From contig NZ_CP036263.1 in NCBI RefSeq assembly GCF_007741515.1, positions 2,791,501-2,855,500 on the forward strand: DNA of 64,000 nucleotides. Direction: 5' to 3'. Under the pieces are notes generated by a model. That model saw nothing but the letters and a program-made list of their open reading frames with translations. It was not told the origin of the DNA and made no database searches. Position numbers and translations under genes: made by a program. Shown here in pieces: positions 1 through 9,198 of the stretch (positions are counted from its first letter, which is position 1; each line of letters begins with the position of its first letter). The stretch comes from Adhaeretor mobilis. GTDB taxonomy: Bacteria; Planctomycetota; Planctomycetia; Pirellulales; Lacipirellulaceae.

Positions 1-1139
1 TTCGTCGTAAAGCGGAAGCGTTTTCCTTCACCGCCAGTCCAAGCAGAGGAAAATATCCGGCGGATGGAAAACTTTTCTTCGCCCGGCAACATCCATCCGA
101 CGAACTCGCGCTGGTTGCCTTCGGCTAACAACGCTACCTGGTTCGCAAAGCGACCGAGATAGTTGGCTGGCGACGTGGCCGTCCGACCTGAAAGCACGGA
201 ACCGGAGATCACCCGAACTTGCTGATCCCCAGGCAACTCGACTTCGCCTGCGGTGAGTTCTGCGAGTGAGGCCCCCAGACGCGTTCGTACTAGGCGTGGG
301 TTCTTCGCTACAGGGCCGGCGATTGCGATTGTTCGTTCCGTGAAAATCTTGCCGTGCAGGAACAAATGTCCGGCGGCCACCACGTCTTGATAGCCGATAT
401 GCCACACGACTTTGTTGCGATCTACCGGATCGAGCAGATGGATGTGAGTTCCTGCGAGGCCCGCGGGGTGGGGGCCGTCGAAGGCGTGGAATTCCGCGGC
501 AACTTTGCTTTCGCCGGGGATTTCGGAACCCGCACGTCGGCACACGTAAGTCTTGCCATCGGTCAAAGCACTCAACGCTTCGATGCCTGCGATGAACTCA
601 GCCGGGTACTTGGCGAGCATCACCGCCGGGTCAGCAGCCAGCGGGTTAGTGTCCATGGCTGTGATAAACAGCGAGTGGGGAATGCCATCGATGGCCGGCG
701 TCTTGTTGTAGGGACGCGTTCGCAGGGCGGTCCACAACCCGGCTGCGACCAGCTGATCGCGGACCTTGTCTCGCTCCAGGCGAGCAAGATTATGATCGGG
801 AAAGGTCGGGAAAGTGACTTGGCTCGTTTCAGAGGCCCCGTCTCCGTCGACCTCAATCACCAGGGACTCGAATTTGCGTTTTGCCCCTCGATTGATTGCC
901 ACCACCTTGCCCGCGGCAGGAGCGGTGAACTTCACGCCGGGCTGCTTCTTGTCCTCAAAAACGATCTGACCTAGTTTGACGCGATCGCCCTCAGCCACAG
1001 CCATGGTGGGTTTCATGCCCACATAGTCGTCGCCAAGCAGAGCCACCTGCGTGATGGTGGGCCCATCGGAAATCGTCTGCTCAGGCTCGCCAGCAATGGG
1101 CAGATCGAGGCCTTTTTCAATACGCGTGACGGTCGTCAT
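1..1139 (-). CDS. nqrA: Na+-translocating NADH:quinone reductase subunit A (NqrA), C-terminus beyond the window
   Basis: NqrA is the cytoplasmic subunit of the sodium-pumping NADH:quinone reductase (Nqr) and takes part in quinone reduction. My translation of the minus strand from the ATG at 1139 gives 379 uninterrupted residues running off the left edge; bacterial NqrA is about 445 residues. Recognisable blocks, in family order, are KGLDLPIAGEPEQTISDG, VALLGDDYVGMKPTM, FEDKKQPGVKFTAPAAGKV (lipoyl-like fold), GLWTALRTRPYNKTPAID, FITAMDTNPLAADP, EFHAFDGPHPAGLAGTHIH and VRVISGSVLSGRTA. The remaining nqr genes would be expected to the left, outside the window. The start is supported by alignment of the first block to the usual N-terminus. 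Confidence 0.95.
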   Translation of the reverse strand, partial: MTTVTRIEKGLDLPIAGEPEQTISDGPTITQVALLGDDYVGMKPTMAVAEGDRVKLGQIVFEDKKQPGVKFTAPAAGKVVAINRGAKRKFESLVIEVDGDGASETSQVTFPTFPDHNLARLERDKVRDQLVAAGLWTALRTRPYNKTPAIDGIPHSLFITAMDTNPLAADPAVMLAKYPAEFIAGIEALSALTDGKTYVCRRAGSEIPGESKVAAEFHAFDGPHPAGLAGTHIHLLDPVDRNKVVWHIGYQDVVAAGHLFLHGKIFTERTIAIAGPVAKNPRLVRTRLGASLAELTAGEVELPGDQQVRVISGSVLSGRTATSPANYLGRFANQVALLAEGNQREFVGWMLPGEEKFSIRRIFSSAWTGGEGKRFRFTT

Positions 1140-1624
1140 GACGAGGGCGGGGGGAAAGAACGGCTAGTGTTATGGGGTTTTGGCGGTTAAATAGCCGCCA
1201 AATGCCCTAGTTTTCGACTGCGGGCTGACCTTGTGAATTTTTTCACAATCCGTCACGCAAGTCAATAACCTTTTGCCAAGTAAGGATTTCGGGAGAGTGC
1301 TTAGGGCTGGCTGGTCTAGAGCTGGGGTAGAGAACCGCTCAGGACACGAAAAGGACAAAGTTGTGTTTCCAATACGCTAGCCAAATGCAATCCGGCAAAG
1401 GACCGAAGAAACTCACACCTTGGTTTTGTCGAGTTTGGATTTGCCGAACGGTTGGCCTTGGCCGAGCCGCTATCTGCAATGGATAAATCCACATGGGATG
1501 CGTTTCATTCCGACTTCTTTATTTCTTAGCGTTCTTTGCGCACTTAGCGGTTCAAAAAACAGTGCGACTGGCGCTATACTCCACCAAATCACCAGCCGGT
1601 TTGTTTATCACGAGTGCAAACACG
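1140..1624. other. Intergenic region between divergent nqrA and sucC
   Basis: No convincing gene is seen. It must hold the divergent promoters of nqrA and sucC. Two short inverted repeats are visible: TGGCGG/CCGCCA at 1181-1186 and 1195-1200, just upstream of nqrA, and TTGTGAA-tttt-TTCACAA at 1231-1248, which could be an operator. The open frame running into sucC from 1493 has no coding character before the sucC ATG. Confidence 0.5.
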
Positions 1625-2815
1625 ATGAAGATTCATGAATATCAGGCCAAAGAGCTTTTCCGTAATGCAGGCATAGCCGTTCCGGAAGGCCACGTGGCGA
1701 CAACTCCCGAAGAGGCAGCCGCTGCCTACAAGCAGCTCGGTGGCGAAATCGCTGTCGTGAAGGCACAGATTCATGCCGGAGGTCGCGGCAAGGGTACGAT
1801 CAAAACTAATCGCGACCAGCGCGGCGTACAGCTAGTGCGTAGTGCAGAAGAGGCCTCTTCTGTAGCCGAAGCCTTGCTCGGCAAAGAGCTGGAGACCATT
1901 CAAACCGGTCCGGCCGGCAAAAAAGTCAAGCAAGTATTCGTGGAAGCGGGTTGCGATATTGATCGCGAACTGTATCTCGGCATCGTCGTCGATCGCGCAT
2001 CTGGCTTGCCTGTTCTCATGACTTCAGAAGAAGGCGGCGTGAACATTGAGGAAGTCGCCGAAAAAACGCCCGAGCTGATCTTCAAGGAGGCGTTCCATCC
2101 GGACCAAGGTTTACAGAAGGAGCAAGTTGAAAGCCTCTGCAAGAAGCTGAACATCACTGGCGACAGTGTTGCCAGTGCGAATGACCTGATGACAAAGCTC
2201 TGCAAGCTGTTCGTGGAACTCGATTGCAGCATCGCGGAGATCAACCCGCTAGTCGTGACGAAATCGGGCCAAGTGATGGCGCTCGACGCGAAGGTCAACT
2301 TCGACGACAACGCCTTGTTCCGTCACAAGGAACTGCTCGAGTTGCGAGACCTCGACGAGGAAGACCCCGCCGAAGTACGCGCTGGCAAGGCGGGACTCAG
2401 CTACGTGCAGCTGGAGGGCAACATCGGCTGCCTCGTCAACGGAGCGGGCCTTGCCATGAGCACGATGGACCTTATCAAGCTGCATGGTGGCGAGCCGGCC
2501 AACTTCTTGGATGTAGGTGGCGGAGCGCAGACCGAGCAAGTCACCGAAGCGTTTCGTATCTTGTTGGGCGACAAGAATGTGAAAGCCGTGCTAGTGAACA
2601 TTTTCGGCGGTATTATGCAATGCACCACGATCGCCAATGCCGTGCTGGAAGCGTACAAGCAAGTTGGTTTCAACGTGCCGTTAGTAGTCCGATTGGAAGG
2701 CACGGAAGTCGAAGAAGGTCGCAAGATCCTTGCCGAAAGCGATGTAGATATCATCACCGCTGAAGGCCTGACTGACGCCGCTGAGAAAGTCGTCGCTGCC
2801 GCGAATGCTGCCTAG
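1625..2815 (+). CDS. sucC: Succinate-CoA ligase, beta subunit
   Basis: The beta subunit of succinyl-CoA synthetase binds nucleotide and succinate and converts succinyl-CoA plus ADP/GDP to succinate plus ATP/GTP in the TCA cycle. The 396-residue protein starts [20 protein letters not shown], the family's usual N-terminus, so the ATG at 1625 is preferred over the upstream ATG at 1493. An ATP-grasp domain ([12 protein letters not shown]) is followed by the C-terminal CoA-ligase domain with [18 protein letters not shown] and [10 protein letters not shown]. sucD follows 134 bp downstream, separated by a palindromic repeat. Length and motifs are normal. Confidence 0.97.
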   Translation: MKIHEYQAKELFRNAGIAVPEGHVATTPEEAAAAYKQLGGEIAVVKAQIHAGGRGKGTIKTNRDQRGVQLVRSAEEASSVAEALLGKELETIQTGPAGKKVKQVFVEAGCDIDRELYLGIVVDRASGLPVLMTSEEGGVNIEEVAEKTPELIFKEAFHPDQGLQKEQVESLCKKLNITGDSVASANDLMTKLCKLFVELDCSIAEINPLVVTKSGQVMALDAKVNFDDNALFRHKELLELRDLDEEDPAEVRAGKAGLSYVQLEGNIGCLVNGAGLAMSTMDLIKLHGGEPANFLDVGGGAQTEQVTEAFRILLGDKNVKAVLVNIFGGIMQCTTIANAVLEAYKQVGFNVPLVVRLEGTEVEEGRKILAESDVDIITAEGLTDAAEKVVAAANAA

Positions 2816-2848
2816 CGCGTTGGCGAAGACAAGAATAGTAACTCAAAA

Positions 2849-2928
2849 AACCACGGAGGCACGGAGGACACCGAGATCGTATTCGGTTGGGAGTCAAACC
2901 CTCCGTGCTCTCCGTGCCTCCGTGGTTC
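2849..2928. repeat. Palindromic repeat between sucC and sucD
   Basis: The left arm (about 2849-2875, CCACGGAGGCACGGAGGACA) is the imperfect inverse of the right arm (about 2901-2928, CTCCGTGCCTCCGTGGTT). Together they can form a hairpin of about 25 bp with a short loop. Similar GGAGGCACGGAGG palindromes are, to my knowledge, a dispersed repeat type in planctomycetes and related phyla. Lying inside the sucCD transcript it could attenuate transcription or stabilise mRNA; that is inference. Confidence 0.85.
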
Positions 2929-2949
2929 AAAAATAACAAGAGCGAGCAA

Positions 2950-3834
2950 ATGTCGATTTTAATCAATAAAGATACCAAACTAATTTGCCAAGGCATCACC
3001 GGCCGTGCGGGCGAGTTTCACTCCAAGAACTGCCTCGAATACGGCACCAAGCTTGTCGGCGGTGTCACACCGGGTAAGGGCGGCCAAGAAGTGCTCGGCC
3101 TGCCGGTTTACGACACCGTGAAAGAAGCCGTCGAGAAGGACGGCGCTGATGCGAGCATGATCTTCGTGCCGCCTGCTTTCACGGCCAATGCGATACTGGA
3201 AGCTGTCGACGCGGGCATCAAAGTGATTGCCGCAATTACCGAGGGCGTTCCGGTGCTCGACATGGTGCGCGTCTACGACAATATTAAGGATCGCGACGAC
3301 GTCCACCTCATCGGCCCCAACTGCCCCGGCGTTATCACTGCCGACGAGTGCAAAATGGGCATCATGCCGGGCTACATTCACAAGAAGGGTATCGTGGGCG
3401 TGATGAGTCGCAGCGGTACGCTCACTTACGAAGCCGTTTGGCAACTCACGAACCTGGGCCTCGGTCAAACCACCTGCGTTGGGCTCGGTGGCGACCCAAT
3501 TGTCGGCACGTCGTTTATCGATCTGCTGAAGATGTTCCAAGAAGATGACGAGACTGAAGCGATCATGATGATGGGCGAAATCGGCGGCACTGCAGAAGAA
3601 GAAGCCGCCGCATTCGTGAAAGAACACATCACCAAGCCAGTCGCCGCCTTCATAGCGGGCCGCACGGCACCCCCCGGCAAACGCATGGGCCACGCCGGCG
3701 CAATCATCTCCGGCGGCAAAGGCACCGCAGAGGAAAAAATTGCCGCGTTAGAAGACGCCGGTATCGAAGTCGCCCAAAGCCCTGCCGACATGGGCACGGC
3801 GACAGAGCGGGCGATCAAACGGTCGAAGGGTTGA
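2950..3834 (+). CDS. sucD: Succinate-CoA ligase, alpha subunit
   Basis: The alpha subunit carries the CoA-binding Rossmann domain and the phosphohistidine of succinyl-CoA synthetase. The 294-residue protein begins [20 protein letters not shown], the canonical start, so the ATG at 2950 is chosen over the longer frame beginning inside the palindrome. Visible motifs are CQGITG (CoA binding), [15 protein letters not shown], and [18 protein letters not shown] with the active-site histidine in GHAGAI. It forms a probable operon with sucC and ends at 3834. Confidence 0.97.
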   Translation: MSILINKDTKLICQGITGRAGEFHSKNCLEYGTKLVGGVTPGKGGQEVLGLPVYDTVKEAVEKDGADASMIFVPPAFTANAILEAVDAGIKVIAAITEGVPVLDMVRVYDNIKDRDDVHLIGPNCPGVITADECKMGIMPGYIHKKGIVGVMSRSGTLTYEAVWQLTNLGLGQTTCVGLGGDPIVGTSFIDLLKMFQEDDETEAIMMMGEIGGTAEEEAAAFVKEHITKPVAAFIAGRTAPPGKRMGHAGAIISGGKGTAEEKIAALEDAGIEVAQSPADMGTATERAIKRSKG

Positions 3835-4015
3835 TCGCAGGCAGGATCGGCTGTTGGTAGGCGGCACGTATCTACTCTGAAAGGTACCGTTTGCCGGGCC
3901 TTCCCGAGGGAAAACACACCATCGCTGTGGTGCTTCATGGGAACGTGCATGAAATGCTGACAGTCGATGGCAAATCAATCGAGCCGGTGACCGAGGTCAC
4001 GCAGAATCAAATCGC

Positions 4016-4447
4016 TTACTTCCTTTGCTTCATCAATTGTTGGATCAGCTCTTTCACGTCCGGCTGGACTAGTTTCACGCCGCCGCTGATGGTCGCCTTC
4101 GCGATCGAGCCGGCAATCAAGTACAAGAAGCACAGGCAACCGTAAGCGCCTACGCGAAACAGGTGGGGAGACATCTCTGCTCTGTTGCCGTCGATTTCCA
4201 CTTCAAACGGCTCTCCGTCTGCAGGGGCAATTCTCTCGATAAGGGCTGGTGCCTCTTCGGCAGAGATGACGCCGGCAATGGAGATCAGCACCCACAGGGC
4301 CACGCAAACTCCAACGAACAACAGCGTCATGCTGGCGAGCAGGCGGAAGAGAGTCACCGCGTTGAGGTCGCTCGAAGTCGAATTGTGCTCGTTCTCTCGC
4401 ATCGATCTCAATGCCTCGCTGTTGGTGTTTTCTATAGTCCCTTTCAA
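4016..4447 (-). CDS. Small membrane protein of unknown function
   Basis: I do not recognise a family. The 143-residue product has a polar N-terminus (about 30 residues), a strongly hydrophobic segment at about 32-60 (LLASMTLLFVGVCVALWVLI), an acidic extracytoplasmic stretch of about 45 residues, a second hydrophobic segment at about 105-122 (VGAYGCLCFLYLIAGSIA) and a lysine-rich tail. This suggests a two-pass inner-membrane protein with a small periplasmic loop. The annotated start has internal alternatives (for example M at residue 16). It is convergent with sucD and stands alone. Confidence 0.6.
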   Translation of the reverse strand: MKGTIENTNSEALRSMRENEHNSTSSDLNAVTLFRLLASMTLLFVGVCVALWVLISIAGVISAEEAPALIERIAPADGEPFEVEIDGNRAEMSPHLFRVGAYGCLCFLYLIAGSIAKATISGGVKLVQPDVKELIQQLMKQRK

Positions 4448-4537
4448 TTATAGCACGAGAATGAGTGCTCTTAGGAACAGCGAAGGCGGGCCATTCGTGC
4501 GGAGATTGCACGGTTTTTTTGTAGGGCGAGAGTCTAA

Positions 4538-5767
4538 TCAGTACGATATGCCTGCACGCACAAACACCGTGTCGTCGAGCTGGGTTTCAATCGCTGGCCG
4601 TTCGAATTCGAGCTTGCGGTAGAACACGTACCCGAATTCCAGGTGGTGGGACAAGCCACCGATGACCTTGCGCTCGATTCCCGTGATCAACCGTAAGTCA
4701 CTGTAGTTAGCCGTGTCGAGCATACCGGTCGAAGGCCGCGTAATCGACCAGACGCCGCCACCGAATTCCCCGCCAACGTAGAACCATCGCTGGTCATTGG
4801 GCTGGCTGCCGGCAAGTTGCCAGGCGGCACGCGGACGGGGGAAAATCAGCTCGTACTTGGTGGCATCGTCGGGCGTGTAGATCAAACCGGCAGCCGGTAG
4901 CAGGTTTGTGCCGGCCCGATTGAGGTACACAGCACCAAAAATCCACTTGGCAGCCGGTGACGACTCGTAAACGCCGAGCAATCGTCCGTTTACGCGAATG
5001 GCATCGCCGGAGTCCTGATCGAAGTCGCTGTAGTAGCCCACGGAAACGGCCGCATCCATCGCCCAAGGGCCAGCGCCAAAGCGTCGCAAGTGTCGGAACT
5101 CGGTAGACACATCATAGACGCGGCTTGGAAGGTCGTTGCTCGCTGCGTTATCAAAAAAGTGAATGCCGAATCGTGGCGTCACCAGCAATGGAGTATCGAT
5201 TCTCAGAAACGGAAATCCCAGCACGACACTCGTGTCGAGGTCCGTTACGCCGAGGGCGTCTGGATCGTCTGTCAATGTCGGTGCCCAGGTGCCCGACATT
5301 CGAATCTTCTGGAACACCCCATTGCGAGTGCCTGGTGGCAACTGTGAGCCCGGAGTTTGGGTCGCTTGCGGATCGACTAGCTCAGTACCGTTAGGAATCG
5401 TCTGCGTATTGAGTGAAGCCGTTCGAATGGGCGTAGTGTCTAGGGGAACCAACTCATCGAGCATGATGATCTCGCTCGTCGAGGTCACCCCAGTTGGTGC
5501 GGTGCGAGTCGGCAGTACGGATTGTCCAACCGATTTGTAGCCCGATGCGCTCGTAGCACGAACGGCCGAAGTCCCCACCACCGGATTGCTTTGCAAGAGC
5601 GTGCCATGCGTAGCGCCCGGAATGACCTTGGGCAGGTAGCTCCCATCCCAACTCACGTTGGAGTCGTCCTCTTGAGCAATGCAGCTTCCCGCTAAGCCAT
5701 TTGCAGTGGCTAGCGCAATCCACAAGACGAATCGTAGGAGGCGTAGGTGAGACTGTTTGGTAGGCAA
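4538..5767 (-). CDS. Secreted outer-membrane-like protein (paralogue of the next gene upstream)
   Basis: The open frame extends to 5866, but that extension lies in a palindromic repeat. A TTG at 5767 gives MPTKQSHLRLLRFVLWIALA, a good signal peptide ending near CIAQ, so I prefer it (409 residues); no clear Shine-Dalgarno supports it. After a low-complexity linker the last 250 residues alternate aromatic and polar residues like a beta barrel (FLRIDTPLLVTPRFGIHFFD, SVGYYSDFDQDSGDAIRVNG, RWFYVGGEFGGGVWSITRP, LDDTVFVRAGISY). Those blocks recur in the neighbouring gene, indicating tandem duplication. An outer-membrane location is inferred; the function is unknown. Confidence 0.7.
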   Translation of the reverse strand: MPTKQSHLRLLRFVLWIALATANGLAGSCIAQEDDSNVSWDGSYLPKVIPGATHGTLLQSNPVVGTSAVRATSASGYKSVGQSVLPTRTAPTGVTSTSEIIMLDELVPLDTTPIRTASLNTQTIPNGTELVDPQATQTPGSQLPPGTRNGVFQKIRMSGTWAPTLTDDPDALGVTDLDTSVVLGFPFLRIDTPLLVTPRFGIHFFDNAASNDLPSRVYDVSTEFRHLRRFGAGPWAMDAAVSVGYYSDFDQDSGDAIRVNGRLLGVYESSPAAKWIFGAVYLNRAGTNLLPAAGLIYTPDDATKYELIFPRPRAAWQLAGSQPNDQRWFYVGGEFGGGVWSITRPSTGMLDTANYSDLRLITGIERKVIGGLSHHLEFGYVFYRKLEFERPAIETQLDDTVFVRAGISY

Positions 5768-5784
5768 GTCGATATCACAAAGTA

Positions 5785-5857
5785 GGGTACTGCCGAGCGG
5801 AGCGAGGCATACCATGAACGAAGGGCGTGGTATGCCTCGCGGAGCTCGGCAATACCC
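5785..5857. repeat. Long imperfect palindrome between the two outer-membrane-like genes
   Basis: The left arm at 5785-5814 (gggta...gaggcatacca) pairs with the right arm at 5828-5857 (tggtatgcctcg...taccc), about 30 bp per arm with few mismatches and a 13-base loop. It sits just downstream of the gene ending at 5872 and may act as its terminator or be a dispersed palindromic unit. Confidence 0.8.
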
Positions 5858-5871
5858 GACAAACACTTATC

Positions 5872-7065
5872 TTAAAAATCGACCCCTGCACGGACCATGA
5901 TCGTATCGTCCAAACCATAACGGGCAGGCGCCATCGTTTGTGCGTAGAGAATCTCGCGATCAAACACATAGCCTACTTCTATGTGTCCGCGGGCTTGCGT
6001 CTGGGTTTCCCATTCGAAGCCGAAGATCACGCGGATGTCGTTGATGTCGATGTCGTCCGGCGAACCGTCGGCTCGTTGGATTGTCCAACGTCCTCCGCCG
6101 TACTGGCCGGCGAAGTAATACCACCACTGGCTGGAGCCAACGTTCACGAACCGCTTGCGAATCTTCGGGTTGGGAAACACGAGGTACGCGTCCCACTCAG
6201 AATTGGGCCGCCAGTGGACACCACCGGCAGGCAAGAGCTTGATGTCGTTCCGATCGATGTACCAAACGCCGGCCAGCAGCTCGAACTGCGGTGAGAACGA
6301 GAGAACGCCCAGGCCGCGACCCAGGTAGCGAACTGACTCGCTATTCACCTCTTCAAAATCAGTCCACACGCCGGTACGAAAACCCAGATCGAGCGACAGC
6401 CAGTCGGTCAAGCGGGGAAGCCAGGCGGTATCGAGGTAAGCATCATAAATCCGCGGAGGCAAGTCGGCAGAAGGGGTGTTCGCGTCGACGGGCCCTTCCA
6501 ACCAATTGAAGGCAAAGCCGGGAGTCACCAGCAGTGGCGTGTCAGGATTGTAGAAAATGGGAATGCCGAAAGTCGCGGAAAGCTCCGTGCGATTGATTTC
6601 GAGTTCCTGCGCTGCGTGCTCGCCGACGAGCCAAGTGTGTTCGAAGCTAATCTGCTGCAAGAATCGCTGCAAGCGTGCAACACTACCGTCGGAATTTTGA
6701 TACTCGTAAGATCCCGATTGCCAAGCCACTGGCGGGTTGTTGCCGAAGGCCGAGCCTGTAGCCTGGGGCTGTCCGTAAGGGGTCGGTTGCCCGTAGGGTG
6801 CGGATGGTTGCCCATAGGGAGCCGCGTTGCCGTAGCTGTAAGGAACATCAGCAGGAGGCGGACCTAGTGAGGAATTATTGTACGGATCGAAGCCCTGCAA
6901 CGCAGGCTGAGGCGTAGGCGGATTGTAGGTACCTACCGACGAGGGGAACTGTACGCGCTGCGCAACCGACAACCCAGCCAGTGGCATCATCACAAAGATG
7001 GCCGTAAGCAGCGCGATCAATAGCAGCGGTATTCTTCTCTGAAACCGACTCACAGATTGCCTCAT
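5872..7065 (-). CDS. Secreted outer-membrane-like protein with PYGQP repeats
   Basis: The frame is open from 7152, but the ATG at 7065 gives MRQSVSRFQRRIPLLLIALL, an arginine-rich signal peptide with a cleavage-like site after GLSVAQ, so this start is preferred (397 residues). A proline/glycine/glutamine linker with APYGQP/TPYGQP repeats precedes a beta-rich C-terminus (NPDTPLLVTPGFAFNWLEGP, WLSLDLGFRTGVWTDFEEV, FELLAGVWYIDRNDIKLLPA, LDDTIMVRAGVDF) matching the downstream paralogue. It is probably an outer-membrane or exported barrel protein; the substrate is unknown. Confidence 0.72.
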   Translation of the reverse strand: MRQSVSRFQRRIPLLLIALLTAIFVMMPLAGLSVAQRVQFPSSVGTYNPPTPQPALQGFDPYNNSSLGPPPADVPYSYGNAAPYGQPSAPYGQPTPYGQPQATGSAFGNNPPVAWQSGSYEYQNSDGSVARLQRFLQQISFEHTWLVGEHAAQELEINRTELSATFGIPIFYNPDTPLLVTPGFAFNWLEGPVDANTPSADLPPRIYDAYLDTAWLPRLTDWLSLDLGFRTGVWTDFEEVNSESVRYLGRGLGVLSFSPQFELLAGVWYIDRNDIKLLPAGGVHWRPNSEWDAYLVFPNPKIRKRFVNVGSSQWWYYFAGQYGGGRWTIQRADGSPDDIDINDIRVIFGFEWETQTQARGHIEVGYVFDREILYAQTMAPARYGLDDTIMVRAGVDF

Positions 7066-7526
7066 GCAGCGAAGTCTGACAACAGGGCCCGACGAAAACA
7101 TTCCCACCGCAGGCACGCGCTTCCGCCTGCCTGCGGAGCAAGTGAGTACCAAACGGGCGAGCTGCCGGTCAAGGTTAATCCGGTTTTTTCGAGACTAGGA
7201 GAACGCTGGGGATAGTAGGACGAGGAGGTGCTAGCTACTGCATCTGGGGTTTGGATAGTCAAGCTTTCGCGGAGTGCAAGCTCATACGATCAGCGAATCT
7301 GGAATCCTCCTGATGTCATACTGCTTTAGGCTTGGCTTATTTGTCAAGTTTGACAGCAATGTCTAAATCGAAGTTTCTTCCTCGGTCATGCGGCTTGGTA
7401 GCAAACCTGCGGGGTAGTTCGAGATAGGCTTGTATCAAAGATTGCGAGGTTACCCATTAAACTCGGTGATAGCCCAGAGCTACAAAAGGGTTAACGGCGT
7501 AGGGTGGCACCTGGCGAAAGCAGGTA
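7066..7526. other. Intergenic region
   Basis: About 460 bp without a supportable gene. The part near 7066-7260 presumably carries the promoter of the upstream outer-membrane-like gene. I see no repeat, RNA gene or clear terminator. Confidence 0.4.
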
Positions 7527-8024
7527 TCACAGGAATGCCAAGAGATAAAATACCCAGCCGGTGACTGCTGTGAGGAGCATGTCTATAGCAGCAAGCCTTG
7601 CCCAGAAAACATGGCTTCGGCTATGGGTGCTAGGTGCTGGTTTATCGGGAAATCGTCGCAATGCGCGGTAGGTCACAACCGGCCACAAACATGCGCTGGA
7701 AATCGCGAATATCAAGTGCGCGTAAAGCGCTTTCCACACTGTCGGGGTGGCTGATCCGCCAATACTTCCGGCTGAACGGTCTTCCCAGCCATAAAGTCGA
7801 ATATCAATTTCAAAAGCAGTCACCGTAATAAGCAAGATAGCTGCCAAAGTAAGTTGTATCCGCTTGTGGAGCGTGTAGCGTTTACGGTACCGAACCTCGT
7901 AGATGCTCCAGCACAGCGCTGCAACAACGAAGAGCATCGCCACGACAACCACATCGAGCATGAAGGAAGCTCGCGAGCCAAGAAAGCCATCGTAGCCTGG
8001 GAAGTCCATTGGGTGCTGCATCAA
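7527..8024 (-). CDS. DUF420 family membrane protein
   Basis: The 165-residue product has four predicted membrane helices (about 20-42, 55-75, 100-122 and 143-164) and the family-typical stretch YTLHKRIQLTLAAILLITVT followed by FEIDIRLYGW, which I recognise from DUF420 (COG2322, YozB-like) proteins. Members are small inner-membrane proteins, sometimes found near cytochrome oxidase assembly genes; no such genes are adjacent here. Its biochemical role is not established. Start alternatives are M1, M2 and M6. Confidence 0.75.
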   Translation of the reverse strand: MMQHPMDFPGYDGFLGSRASFMLDVVVVAMLFVVAALCWSIYEVRYRKRYTLHKRIQLTLAAILLITVTAFEIDIRLYGWEDRSAGSIGGSATPTVWKALYAHLIFAISSACLWPVVTYRALRRFPDKPAPSTHSRSHVFWARLAAIDMLLTAVTGWVFYLLAFL

Positions 8025-8401
8025 AGGTTTATTATTGGAGGCATCGTAGTGGCTTCCAGCATTCTAGCATCAGCGTAGAGCTCTTGAGTATGCCTCGCTC
8101 CAGATTCGCCAAAGCAGATAACTGAATTTGGCGTTGCCAACTTCGGCAGGCACCGCCGAATTGATTTTCCGAACTGCCGTTTGTGAGCAAGATCATGGAC
8201 ACCGCAGGCACGAACGGAGGTGCACTGAGCGACCTAAGTGGGTCATTCCTGGGTTAGATAGATTGGTGCCCAATCTGACGACGGTTTGGACAACCTCTGT
8301 CACTTGGCGGGTGATTTCTAATGTCGCCAAACTGCCTCGGCGTTTCACGCCGAACGCAGTTTCGAGCCCCAGGACGACGCCACCTGTGCAGGTTAGTGGT
8401 A

Positions 8402-8425
8402 CGCGTTAGCGAATTCGCTAACGCG
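8402..8425. repeat. Perfect 24-bp palindrome
   Basis: The core GTTAGCGAATTCGCTAAC is flanked by CGC/GCG, giving a perfect 24-bp palindrome, and ACTTTTT follows on the plus strand. It lies between the DUF420 gene's upstream region and the end of the gene at 8451. A terminator or a repeat fragment is possible. Confidence 0.8.
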
Positions 8426-8450
8426 ACTTTTTCGGTGGCATTTTGCCGCA

Positions 8451-8804
8451 CTACGACTTCTCAAGGGATTCTCCAGTAGGGCTAGTTTTCTCAATGCGAA
8501 TCGTGCCATCGCCCAGATTCAAGTGGCTGACTTCTCTTTCGGTATAGATCTTCAACCTTTTCTCAGTCTTGTCGCCCCACTTGGCAAGAACTGTAATCAG
8601 TTCGTCGCGATGCAAATCCGGCATCTCTGTTTCGTAGAGCCATACACCGACGAACGGACCTTTTATGGGTAAATCCTCGCAATGTAGCTCATAGGTCTTC
8701 TTGCCTTTGCTGGCTACCAGACGATGGCAGTACATATGGATGTTGGCCCAGAACTGAATGGACCATTTGCCAATCGAGTATTCCTGATTTCGAGGTTTGC
8801 TCAT
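8451..8804 (-). CDS. Hypothetical protein, about 117 residues
   Basis: No family is recognised. The ATG at 8804 gives MSKPRNQEYSIGKWSIQFWA, a coherent start, while the open frame reaches back to 8873. The product is mixed alpha/beta with no signal peptide or membrane segment, rich in aromatic and charged residues (VASKGKKTYELHCEDLPIKG, GVWLYETEMPDLHRDELITV). It stands alone between a palindrome and a non-coding stretch. It is probably a real cytosolic protein, but short. Confidence 0.45.
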   Translation of the reverse strand: MSKPRNQEYSIGKWSIQFWANIHMYCHRLVASKGKKTYELHCEDLPIKGPFVGVWLYETEMPDLHRDELITVLAKWGDKTEKRLKIYTEREVSHLNLGDGTIRIEKTSPTGESLEKS

Positions 8805-9198
8805 CTGATAGCCTGTCCAATGAGTTCCACGGCCAAGCGTCAGATTCGACGCTCGCAGCGGGTCTCTCAGCATACCGCCAACTGCGAAAGGTGTGACCCT
8901 CCTGAGCGTCGAAAAGCATCTTCCCAGCCAGCGTCAGCTTCATCGGCCGACGCGTCGAAACTGGCTGCGATTTGGGCAGATTTACTCCCGGCGGTGTCGA
9001 TGACCTCTGTCTCGAATGGCATCACAAAATCGGCCAAATTCATCACGCAAGGTCCAAATCTGGCCACTCGCTAAACGACACATGTGGCATCGACATGTGC
9101 TAGAAACCGTAAATTTTTAGGTGGTTGAAGTGAGAATGACCTCGGGCTCGAGCATCAAGATACCCAAATGCTATTTGGCGTTGGATGCCAAGCTTAGC
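8805..9198. other. Intergenic region, possible gene debris
   Basis: About 390 bp. Short minus-strand frames (for example 8867-9067, 66 codons) have some protein-like character but no recognised motif or ribosome site. They may be remnants extending the 8451-8804 gene or chance. Confidence 0.3.

Noticed and set aside
354..974. 206-codon plus-strand frame
   Set aside because: It is antisense to nqrA, whose translation matches the family throughout.
8128..8409. 93-codon plus-strand frame
   Set aside because: Low protein character, ends inside a palindrome, no ribosome site.
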